From NCBI GenBank assembly GCA_039519185.1, contig CM076847.1:42566916-42630915 (forward strand): 64,000 bases of DNA, read 5' to 3'. The DNA is from Astragalus membranaceus. Taxonomy: Eukaryota; Streptophyta; Magnoliopsida; Fabales; Fabaceae. Positions 12,476 through 23,400 of the stretch are shown here, one piece after another. The notes beneath the pieces were generated by a model. The model ran no database searches, had not been told where the DNA came from, and saw only the letters and a list, made by a program, of their open reading frames with translations. The first letter of the stretch is position 1. The number at the start of each line of letters is the position of its first letter. A program made the translations under genes and the position numbers.

Positions 12476-12848
12476 CACAAGGTGCCACTGAGGGCGCAAC
12501 CCTCCATTTGCAAGTCGCCAGTTACAAGGCGCATGGGGCACCATCAACGAAAGGGAAGAAAACACTTACCAAGGAGAAAAGGTGCTAGAGCAAGAGAATC
12601 CAATCGTCTGTCTCCTCTCCAAATAGGTGCTTCGAGGATCTGACTTTCCTCTCCAAGCAGGCGCCCCAAAGAAATTTTTCTTCACCCCTCAGCAAAATAT
12701 TCATCCACCTATTTATTAGTAGGTCAAGCAGGTGAAGGAGAAGGCCCTGAAACGCAGCTATCACAGAGGCAGTATCCCTGGCCACTCCACAAATCCGACG
12801 AGCCGACAAATCTCCGTCAAGCCAAGACCATCCACCAGAATAATCTCG

Positions 12849-12862
12849 GCTTGGGGGGCAAC
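12849..12862 (+). other. Polypurine tract of T1
   Basis: CTTGGGGGG followed by CAAC lies immediately 5' of the LTR start TGTTCTGG at 12863. This fits plus-strand priming of a + strand element. Confidence 0.8.
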
Positions 12863-13232
12863 TGTTCTGGAGTGGACCAAGGGGTCCCATTAGCAAAACC
12901 ATGAGGTGCGCTTAGCAAGTAATATGGATCAGCCCAACCGATTCAACCCATATCCACCTCATGCGAGCCCAACATGCTTGGACAATCAAGATCGACTCTA
13001 CCCATCCAACGATCCACGAGAGGGCACGATTTCCTATAAATACAGGCAAACTTTGCCCTAAAAAAGGTTCAATCTCTAATCCTTAGTACCTTCACTCATA
13101 TATTTGATATACTGACTTGAGCGTCGGAGTGGATAGCAGGTACCCCCCCCCCCAGGCGTTCACTGACCTCCTTCCAGGGCAGCAACAGACCTACCAACTG
13201 CTGCCGACCAAAATACTGCTAGGTACAGAACA
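12863..13232 (+). repeat. T1 3' LTR
   Basis: 370 bp with perfect 7-nt terminal inverted repeats (TGTTCTG and CAGAACA). A TATA box (TATAAATA) lies at 13035-13042 and a C-run at about 13143. The expected second copy and the target duplication lie outside the window; the 5 bp after the LTR are ACAGC. Confidence 0.85.
13035..13042 (+). promoter_or_regulatory. TATA box in T1 LTR
   Basis: TATAAATA lies about 170 bp into the 370-bp LTR, a normal place for the start of the U3/R promoter of an LTR retrotransposon. Confidence 0.65.
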
Positions 13233-14508
13233 ACAGCAAAGGTGTGAAAATGAATCTGATACTTTTAAAATTCTTTTTTAAACTAAAATAAATATTAAAA
13301 TGGAGGCTATATAAGGCAACCCTAATTTTATGGAACCCTAATTTTGACAAGTTCTTAATTCTTTTATTAAAAAATGAAAAAAAAGGATAATGGGATATAA
13401 AAGGAAATGAGTACATTTGAAGGAACCCTAATTTTCATTCTCTTCTTCCCTAATGATTCATGTTTCTTTTCCATCTAACTTATTCTATTTATGTTTTTTT
13501 AGGATTTAACTTGTTAGTGATTTTAATCCCTATCTAATCCCTATGTTTCTACAACTAATCTAACAATATTACAAACTAACCCATTTTAACCTAAAACTGA
13601 TATAATATGTAAAAGACCCAAAAATCATCTAAAGCAAAATAATCAAAAAAAGAAAGATGACAAATCCAACTTGGTTTCTGAGTTTCTGAAATTCCCCTTT
13701 TTTGCTTATTGCTTACTGCTACATCTGCTTCTGAACAACCCTTGTTTCTTTTGCTTCAAAAATTTGAACCCTTGTTTTTAGGTGATTAGGGTTCTGATGT
13801 GAACCACTAGTCTTTTAGGTGATATCTGAATTTTCTTGTGTGAGAATTCTTGTCTTGGTCTGATTATCTTGAGGGTATTTACAGGTGTTTTTGAGAATCA
13901 AATGATTAATGTTAATTGATCCTGATTTTATTTGATTGATACTAATTGATCTCATTTCCTATTTCAAGGATTTGGGTTGGAGAAGATGAAGACTTGGTGA
14001 GCAAGGAGAGGAATTGGAGGATGCGCAGCCTATTGCTTGATGTTTTCTGTTTTTTGATTTTTTTTTTTGTAGTTTTATTATTTTTTTAATCTTTTTGTAA
14101 TTATTTTCTTTTTTTTAAGTAATTTTTTGTAATATTGTAAATTAGCTTCTTTTTGTAACTGTAATTTTATTTATCTTTTTTGTAATTTTGTTATTTATAT
14201 TTAAAATTTTATGGTTTTTTTACTAGAAAAATAAAAAAAAACTAGTTTAGCCAAACCCAATCTAGAAAAAAGCTAAAACTAGGCCCGACCAAACAATTTA
14301 TTAAGCTTTGGTCCAATCAAACAAAATACTAAAGCTAGGCCCAATTAAATGAATTACAAAACATGGGCCTAATTCAACCAAAAGATGTCTTAGCGAACCC
14401 GAATAATATTGACACACCCTAATAGGACTCGAGACTTACAAATACGCAACCTAGTAAATTGAAATACTGTAGTGATAAAAGGAACTCGGGCAAATTTGGG
14501 GTATAACA
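13233..14508 (-). repeat. Element A 3' LTR
   Basis: On the minus strand the LTR starts TGTTATACCCC at 14508, just after a purine tract (complement of 14509-14522, GCTGCCCCTCTTTA). The reverse complement of about 13510-14508 is repeated, diverged, at 51820-52904. Shared landmarks include CTCACCAAGTCTTCATC and GCCTAGTTTTAGCTTT. The left end against T1 is set only by the end of the T1 LTR. Confidence 0.75.
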
Positions 14509-17080
14509 GCTGCCCCTCTTTATTTATATTCTGTAGAAAAAATGAAGGGTTTTCAAGTTTTCATAGAAGGAATAGATATAAAGATAAAACAAATGCTAAG
14601 TTTGTCTGATTAGTAAGAAAGTTGGGGGTTGTGAGAATTAACAAGAGTTAACGCTTGGCGTGTTAACGAGAAAGTAATAAAGAATGATCATTGGGGATCT
14701 GAAGGACTGATTAATTTGAAGGATCGATGCCTTTAAGTGTTGGCATAATGATCTGAAGGTCTAATTCAAAATCGATACTTGGTGCATTGATTTGAGTTAA
14801 ACTGAAGGACTAGTCGGTCTGAAGGGCTGTCTGGGACTGATGAACCAAAATGGTCTAATGGACCGCAACTAGCTATGGTACTAGTATAACGGTCTGAGGG
14901 TAACCTACGTCGGGCAGTCGTGAGGGCCAAGATCAGATCTAGAACTGATATGTTGACCACGAAGGATTTACGCTAAGTCTTAGGCAGACACGGCTAATCT
15001 GGAATATCTTATGTTCCGTCACGCTCAGTGGTGACGTAGTGATCTAAAGGTAGAGTTCGGAGCCGTCGTTTGACGTGTTAATTCGAACTGAACTGAAGGA
15101 CCGATTTGGTCTGAAGGATCTATGCTAGTCTCAGTGCTAACATTGCGATCTGGTGTGTGATATAGGATCAACGCTTGATGCGCTAATCAAAACATAGAGA
15201 TCAACACTTGAAGTCGATTTTGAAAAGCAATAAAGTAGCACTGGGGCTCTGAAGGACCACTAAGGGTCTGAAGGACCAATTCGTCTGAAGGATCGACGTC
15301 ACACTTAGTGGCGACGTAGTGATCTGATGGTGCAGCTCGGAGACGACACTTAGCGTGTAACCCAAACTGATTTGAAGGATCGATGCCTACTTGAGTGCCA
15401 GCAGAGCGATCAACTTTATTTTTATGCATAACCATTGTTTTGGCGCATTGATCTAGGAAAAGGAAAACGATCGACATTTGGCATGTCTATCGAGGCAATG
15501 AATGGTATGTGTATGCATGCATGTAATCTATGCAAGTGAAATGATTGATGTTTGGTGGGGTAGTGAATGAAATGTGGCAGACAATGGATGCTGAAGTTGA
15601 TGGAATAATAAAGGTGGTAAAATGTGTATGCGGATGCAGATAAGATATGATTGCAATTGTAGTGCTTAGATGCAAGTGCTATGATAGATGCATGGTTTGA
15701 TGTTGGAATAAAGTGCATGAATGCATGGTGCAACAATTTACGTTATGATTTATTGGGAGGCAGAAAGATGTGTTTTTGCATTTCCTTTTTTTTTCTTGCA
15801 AAGATGAGATGCGAGACTTTCGATGCGAAAAGCAAAGAGGTGACTACTTTGGAATCATTAATTGGAAAAATTAGATTTGATTTTAACTCAAACTTTAGCA
15901 AACTCAAGGTTGTTATCTTCAGACACAGTGATGTACAAAAGTATTTGACTGCATTTGCAAGCTCATTAACGTTGCTCTTCCATTTGATTAAGAGGTCCCG
16001 TGATGACTGAATTTTTAGGTCTACAAAGTTAACTGAGTGAGTTTTCAGTGTCACATGATCAACTTGTGCTCTCTCTCTCTTTGAAGCATTATTTAGCAAA
16101 CATGTATAATGGTGCAAATATAAATGATTGAGTCAGTTAACTAGGGGTTCTAAAGATGGAAAGATGTGGCACATGAAGGGATGAATGACAGGTTTATTGC
16201 CCAAGCTCATGAAAGATAGGTTTTCCCCAAGCCAAAAACCACGAGACTGCCCCAATTAAGATTTTCGGCTACGGTGAGTGAATAGCTTCCCCCTGTCTAG
16301 TCATGACAACAACTAGTGGTGTAAAGGAAATGATGAATTAGGGAATACCTTGGCTTTGGAACGAAAGGTGGACAAGGTTGCCCCCACTGGAGTGACATTT
16401 TGAAAGGGTGTATTTAGGATAATGGGCTGAGAAATTTCCCTGGGGTGGTTTTATGGATGTGAATATAATAAGGGAATGGGATGGGTGTAGGACAAATTTC
16501 CCCAATTTTAGGTGGAGTGAATGGTGATGGTATTGCCCCACTTTGGAATGGTATTTCAAATGGTTGCTCTAGTTCGAGCGAGGTTGTGAAAGGTGGCGGA
16601 GTTAGGGTAATGGCTATGTAGACTGGGTGTGGTATATGAATAGGATGGACAATGGACAAATTTTCCAAAGTTTAAATGGAATGAGCGGTGAAGGGAATGC
16701 ACCACTTTGGGATCTAGGTGATGGTCCTAGTACAAACTTTTGGTTCTCTTTAAGATGAATCCCACAGATTATGATAGTCTTGTGTTTTTATGAGGGAAGC
16801 TTCACTTGGTGATCACTAAACATTGTCTTAATATTGATGCTTCTTGAGTAAATCGTGGAGTGCAAACATATTGTAAATAAATAAACTTATTTGTACTACA
16901 ATTAAAACTTTGAGAAAACAAAGGCATTTTGAGTAAGCTGATAAGAGCGATACATCATCTTTAGATGTGTAATTGATCGTTGTCTAGGGTGACTGAAAGA
17001 AATTCATGATTTTGCGGCTGAAAGTGGGTAACAAAGGATATTTTGTTTTTGAGGATATAGAAAGAGGGTCAACAATTGCT
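14509..17080 (-). mobile_element. Element A 3' internal region, noncoding
   Basis: Starting with the polypurine tract at 14509, this region shows loose repeats of TCTGAAGGA and GATCGATG (14690-15400). It also has a ~160-bp unit with GGACAAATTT(C/T)CC and TTGGAATGG-type phrases (about 16370-16720). There is no gag or pol. The layout (long repeat-rich stretch next to the 3' LTR) suggests a Tat/Ogre-like element, but that is tentative. At 17080 it meets the remnant LTR of element B. Confidence 0.55.
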
Positions 17081-17123
17081 CTCGGCCCTCGGTCTACGAC
17101 TCAGTTATTTTTGGGTGTTAACA
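17081..17123 (-). repeat. Remnant of element B 3' LTR
   Basis: These 43 bp are the reverse complement of the first bases of the LTR at 52905 (TGTTAACACCCAAAAATAAC onward), with two or three changes. Homology stops abruptly at 17081, so nearly all of this LTR is gone. A purine tract (complement of 17124-17141) follows on the internal side, which marks this as the 3' LTR of a minus-strand element. Confidence 0.85.
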
Positions 17124-17308
17124 AATTCCCCCCTTTTTGTGTTGTCGTATGGCCGCGAGGACGTGACTGATAGCGAAAAAACCCTTTGACCTAACTTGAC
17201 GTGACCGTTTGAAGTGACTAACCTTTCGTTTTGTGACACTTGGCGCTTCGTGTTAATCCAAGCGACTGTGCGACGGTTCCCAAGGACATGACGGTTGTGG
17301 CCGATAGC

Positions 17309-17316
17309 TATAAATA
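17309..17316 (+). promoter_or_regulatory. TATA box of the antisense mobile-domain gene
   Basis: TATAAATA within GCTATAAATAGC lies 97 bp upstream of the ATG at 17413, with a C/T-rich leader between. This is the normal arrangement for a plant Pol II gene. Confidence 0.7.
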
Positions 17317-17412
17317 GCAATGATGCCCACTTCGCAAGGCTTCACGCTTCCCCTTTCTAATCACCAAATACAACTCCTTCGTCTTCCTTGCGATTCTCTC
17401 TTTCGACCAGCA

Positions 17413-20400
17413 ATGGCTTCTTCTTCTAGCAGCACCGTTCCCTCTATCTTTGCCACCATTGGTCCCCTTTCTGTTCTGCGGCCTACTGCTACCAATGTTG
17501 ATCATGGCTTCACGCTCTTTCAACAGCGGTTCGGCTCCTGCGACCTCCCTCACAAGTTCGCCTGGTACAACGCTGAGGCGAAGTTCGTCGATCTCAGAGG
17601 GTGGCCGAAGAGCAATGCTGAGTATATCGCCTGGGTGAACTGATAAGCCGCAAGTGCACGGTATTGTCGCGTAATAAAAGAGTTATCGATCCACAGGGAG
17701 AGCCTAGGTGATTACCAATTTAATTTTCCAAAGTTGATTAACTGAAAAGAAAGTCTTTTTAGAAAGAAGGAATGTTTTTGTTGATCTTTTAAAGATAAAA
17801 AGAGACTTGGGGTATTAGTTTCATCGAAATGATAAGGTTTCCGTTATTAATCCTTTAGACTATTTTCCAGTTTTAAAGAACGATATATTTCTTAAGACAA
17901 GGCGATGGTTGTAGCAAGAGTTTCCTTTCGGAATACAAACGCGTGTTCTAAACTAATTATCAAGCCTATTTTCATGGTTGATTATTATTAGAACCCATTA
18001 AGCAAAGACCTTTTTGTGTCTCAATAAAACCAAAACTATTTTCATGTGTTGATTTTATTGTCTAATTTCATAGATCCAACAACCACACTTCCCCTTTCGG
18101 TACATCGTGTGGTGTTTTGAAATAATAATGAAAAGTGATGAAATTAGATTTAAAAATACAAAGCGATTAAGGTGGAGAATAGTCTCGGGAATTAATTAGT
18201 AGGAAGCCATCATTTGATGGTTGCAAAAAACCCCAAGGCTAAGAAAGTCTACTCACTCATGATCATTGTAGACAAAAGAGGAGAAGAGGAAGATTTTGTA
18301 AATTGCAAGACTTGTAAAGAAAGCGATAAGTGCGAAATGTGTAAATGAGTTAGGAATTAGATGTTAGAATGGCAAGAAAATAAATGTTAGGAATTGAGAA
18401 AATTGCAAAATTATAAATAGCGGAATTGTAAATGACAAGAAAGTAAATTGCTTAAAAAGTCAATTGCAAGGAATTTAAATGACTTGGAAAATAGAAGAGC
18501 AAGAAAGTGAAAGGGCAAGAAAATAAAAGGGCAAGAAAAGTAAAGAGCAAGAATTAAAAGGGCAAGAAAATAAATGGGCAAGAAAAGTAAAGAGCACGAA
18601 TTAAAAGGGCAAGAAAATAAATGGGCAAGAAAAGTAAAGAGCAAGAATTAAAAGAGCAAGAAAATAAATGGGCAAGAAAAGTAAATAGCAAGAATTAAAA
18701 AAGCAAGAAAACAAATGGGCAAGAAAATAAAGAGCAAGAATTAAAAGGGCAAGAAAGTAAAATAGCAAGAATTAAAAGGGCAAGAAAGTAAAAGAGCAAG
18801 AATCATAAAGAACATGAAGAGTAAATTGAAGTCATGAATCTTAGAGAGTTTATTGAGAGTGATTTTCTCACAAAATTCAAGTGTGCTTACAAGTGAGGAT
18901 CAAGGTCCTATTTATAGGAAAATATGAGGGAAGGGGCAAAATGGTCAATTCAAGTTTTGGCAAAGAAAGCCATCAACAAGTGGACAAAGCAAGTTGGCAA
19001 AGATAGCCATCAACAAGTGGTCAAAGCACTTGAGTGGAGGGGCAAAATGGTCAAAAAAAAGTGAAAAAATCAAGTTGGCAAAGATGGCCATCAACAAGTG
19101 GTCGCAGCCAAAATTGACTGCTTTTTGGCGCCCTTGGCGCCCTGTCCTACGCCAGTTTGCGCCAGTTTTGCTCCTTGGGAGAGGTCGAGGTTTTCCCTCA
19201 CCCAAAGTTTCAGTACCCAATTTCTGTGATGGCGGATTCTCATCTAAAAGTTTTATGTAGAATTGGGTTTCCTCTGCTGCATTTGTATTTGTGTTGCTTA
19301 AAAGGCAATCTTCCAGACTATCTTGTGAACATGATGCTAAAGAGCAGTCTCGCGCGCAATAGTCTACAATATCAATCCTGTAGCATGAGTCCTTTACAGA
19401 CGGACTCCTCATTAAGTGTGAAACTTCAAACTCAACCTTTTCATCTCCCACGTTAAAAACCAACTTGCCATTTTTTACGTCAATTATTGCCCTTGCAGTA
19501 GCTAAAAAAGGCCTCCCTAGAAGAATAGGAACTTGGGAGTCTTCTTCAATTTTCATTACAACAAAATCTACCGGTATTAAAGTTTGCCCTACCTTGATAG
19601 GGACATCCTCTAAGATTCCAGTGGGGTATTTAACGGAACGATCTGCCAACTGTATTGTCATTTTTGTGGGTTTAAGTTCACCTATCCCTAGTCTTTTGCA
19701 AAGAGAAAGAGGCATCAAACTTACGCTGGCTCCTAGATCGCACATTGCTCTGTTTATAGTTTCACTTCCAATTACACAAGGTATGGAAAAACTACCTGGA
19801 TCTTTGAGCTTTTGTGGCAGCTTGTTCTGGATAATTGCACTACATTCTTCTGTTAATGCAATCGTCTCATAGTCGTCTATTTTTCTTTTCTTGGATAAAA
19901 TTTCTTTCAAAAATTTAGAATAAGACGGCATTTGAGACAATGCATCAGTGAAAGGAACGTTGATGTAAAGCTTTTTAAGCAAGTCGACAAACCTTTTGAA
20001 TTGCTCGTCAAGTTTGTTTTTTGCAAATCTTTGGGGAAAAGGAATGGGTAGTTTGTATGGTGGTGGGGGGATGTATGGTTCTTCTCTTTCTTTTTCTGGT
20101 TCTTTCTCTTTTTCTTTCTCTTCTTGCTCACATGGTAAATTATGTTTTTCACTCACAATTTTTTCTTGGTTTGCTCTTGGTTCCTCTAATTGTTTTCCGC
20201 TTCTAAGGGTGACGGCATTTATTTGGCCATTTGGATTTTGTTCTGGTTGCCCAGGAAATACCCCCGAAGACTTAGAGGATGAAGCCACCTGTGTTGCCAC
20301 TTGAGTTATTTGATTTTCAAGCATTTTATTATGAGTGGAAATAGAGTCGACTTTTGATACTAACTTGATAAGTGTGTCATTCAAATAACCAGTTTGATTT

Positions 20401-23400
20401 TTGAATTCTTCATTTTGTTTTGTTTGAGATGACACAAATTTTTCCATCAAAAATTCCAAGTTCGACTTTTGCGGGTTGTTTTGTGGGTTGTTAAAAACCC
20501 TTTGATTCTGAAAACCAGGAGGTGGTCTAGGTGCTGGATTGGGTGGAGGATTTTTATAAGAAAAATTTGGATGATTCCTCCACCCAGGATTATAAGTATT
20601 TGAAAACGGATCTTCCTTTTGAGCATAATTAACATGCTCATTTCCAGTACTAGATGCCTCAAGCTGGCATTCAGCTCCAATATGGCCAACAACCCCACAT
20701 TATTCACATGGTGGAGTAGTAGGAAAAAATTTTGTGAGACGGCACTTACATTTAATTTTTCAAATTTTTGAAAAAGTGCGTCCACTTTTGAGGCAAGATG
20801 ATCAACAGCAGATATTTCATACTTACCTGGCTCTTTTGATGATGCTGGTTTATCTGTTATGGCTCGCTCACTTGCCCATTGACAATGGTTTTGAGCCATA
20901 TCTTCAATGAGTGCATAAGCTTCAGTAAAAATTTTGTTCATCAAAGCTCCACCTGCAGCTGCATCAACAGTCATTCTTGTTACATATTGTAATCCATTAT
21001 AAAATGTGTGAACAACGAGCCATTTCTCTAGTCCATGATGGGGACATATCCTTAACATTTCTTTGAAACATCCCAAGCATCATAAAGAGATTCCCCGTCG
21101 TTTTGAGAAAATCGTGTAATTTGACTTCTCATTTGAGCTATTTTACTTGGGGGAAAGAACCTAGTAAGAAAAGCTTGTTTTAATTGGCCCCAGCTGGTAA
21201 TGGATTCCGAAGGCAAAGAATGTAGCCATGCTCTTGCTCTATCCCTTAATGAAAAAGGGAAGAGCTTTAGTCTTATGGCATCTTGAGGTACCCCGTTTAA
21301 TTTGAGAGTCCCACAGTATTCCAGAAAAATTGAAATATGAAGATTTGGGTCCTCCGTGGGAGAACCAGAAAATTGGTTTTGTTGAACCATTGAAAGCAGA
21401 GATGATTTGAATTCAAAATTATTTGCTTCCACATTTGGATGTACAATGACAGCCGATGGTTCTGCTAAAAGTGTTGCGTACTCTTTGAGAGCACAATTTT
21501 CATTAGCCGCCATTTGGTTTTCGGGAATTTCTCTCCTCCTTCTATGTAAGAACCTTTCGATTTCGGGAATTTGTTGAACAGTTTCTCCGAAACTTCTGGT
21601 TCTTCGCATTCGAGGGACAAGAGAAGAAAAAGTAAAAGTAAAGAAGATAAAACTTCAGTCTAACCGGTTTCGAAAAATTTAATTAATATCATTGCCTCCC
21701 CGGCAACGGCGCCAAAAACTTCAGTCTAACCGGTCGTTGTAGTATAGTGGTAAGTATTCCCGCCTGTCACGCGGGTGACCCGGGTTCGATCCCCGGCAAC
21801 GGCGCCAAAAACTTGATAAGCCGCAAGTGCACGGTCTTGTCGCGTAATAAAAGAGTTATCGATCCACAGGGAGAGCCTAGGTGATTACCAATTTAATTTT
21901 CCAAAGTTGATTAACTGAAAAGAAAGTCTTTTTAGAAAGAAGGAATGTTTTTGTTGATGTTTTAAAGATAAAAAGAGACTTGGGGTATTAGTTTCATCGA
22001 AATGATAAGGTTTCCGTTATTAATCCTTTCGACTATTTTCCAGTTTTAAAGAACGATATATTTCTTAAGACAAGGCGACGGTTGTAGCAACACTTTCCTT
22101 TCGGAATACAAACGCGTGTTCTAAACTAATTAACAAGCCTATTTTCATGGTTGATTATTATTAGAACCCATTAAGCAAAGACCTTTTTGTGTCTCAATAA
22201 AACCAAAACTATTTTCATGTGTTGATTTTATTGTCTAATTTCATAGATCCAACAACCACACTTCCCCTTTCGGTACATCGTGTGGTGTTTTGAAATAATA
22301 ATGAAAAGTGATGAAATTATATTTAAAAATACAAAGCGATTAAGGTGGAGAATAGTCTCAGGAATTAATTAGTAGGAAGCCATCATTTGATGGTTGCCAA
22401 AAACCCCAAGGCTAAGAAAGTCTACTCACTCATGATCATTATAGACAAAAGAGGAGAAGAGGAAGATTTTGTAAATTGCAAGACTTGTAAAGAAAGCGAT
22501 AAGTGCGAAATGTGTAAATGAGTCAGGAATTAGATATTAGAATGGCAAGAAAATAAATGTTAGGAATTGAGAAAATTGCAAAATTATAAATAGCGGAATT
22601 GTAAATGACAAGAAAGTAAATTGTTTAAAAAGTAAATTGCAAGGAATTTAAATGACTTGGAAAATAGAAGAGCAAGAAAGTAAAAGGGCAAGAAAATAAA
22701 TGGGCAAGAAAAGTAAAGAGCAAGAATTAAAAGGGCAAGAAAATAAATGGGCAAGAAAAGTAAAGAGCAAGAATTAAAAGGGCAAGAAAATAAATGGGCA
22801 AGAAAAGTAAAGAGCAAGAATTAAAAGAGCAAGAAAATAAATGGGCAAGAAAAGTAAAGAGCAAGAGTTAAAAGAGCAAGAAAATAAATGGGCAAGAAAA
22901 TAAAGAGCAAGAATTAAAAGAGCAAGAAAATAAATAGGCAAGAAAATAAAAAGCAAGAATTAAAAAAGCAAGAAAACAAATGGGCAAGAAAATAAAGAGC
23001 AAGAATTAAAAGGACAAGAAAGTAAAATAGCAAGAATTAAAAGGGCAAAAAAGTAAAAGAGCAAGAATCATAAAGAACATGAAGAGTAAATTGAAGTCAT
23101 GAATCTTAGAGAGTTTATTGAGAGTGATTTTCTCACAAAATTCAAGTGTGCTTACAAGTGAGGATCAATGTCCTATTTATTGGAAAATATGAGGGAAGGG
23201 GTAAAATGGTCAATTCAAGTTTTGGCAAAGAAAGCCATCAACAAGTGGACAAAGCAAGTTGGCAAAGATAGCCATCAACAAGTGGTCAAAGCACTTGAGT
23301 GGAGGCGTAAAATGGTCAAAAAAAAGTGAAAAAATCAAGTTGGCAAAGATGGCCATCAACAAGTGGCCGCAGCCAAAATTGACTGCTTTTTGGCGCCTTT

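Larger units (their letters stand above)
1..13232 (+). mobile_element. 3' part of Tat-like Ty3/gypsy LTR retrotransposon (T1)
   Basis: The right end is explicit: a purine-rich tract at 12849-12862 followed by an LTR at 12863-13232 that starts TGTTCTG and ends CAGAACA. Everything to the left on the + strand is therefore the 3' internal region of this element. The 5' LTR, gag and pol would lie left of the window. No protein domain is readable in 1-4715 or 11777-12862. The region is instead a patchwork of tandem repeats rich in GGCGCC. Long 3' noncoding regions between integrase and the 3' LTR are typical of the Tat lineage, which is why I place it there; the lineage call is inference. LARD-1 interrupts it at 4716-11776. 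Confidence 0.65.

Noticed and set aside
18411..18790. Hydrophobic Phe/Leu-rich minus-strand frames
   Set aside because: They translate the 47-bp GGGCAAGAAAATAAA repeat of the Athila-1 LTR; the same frames recur at 22584-22956.
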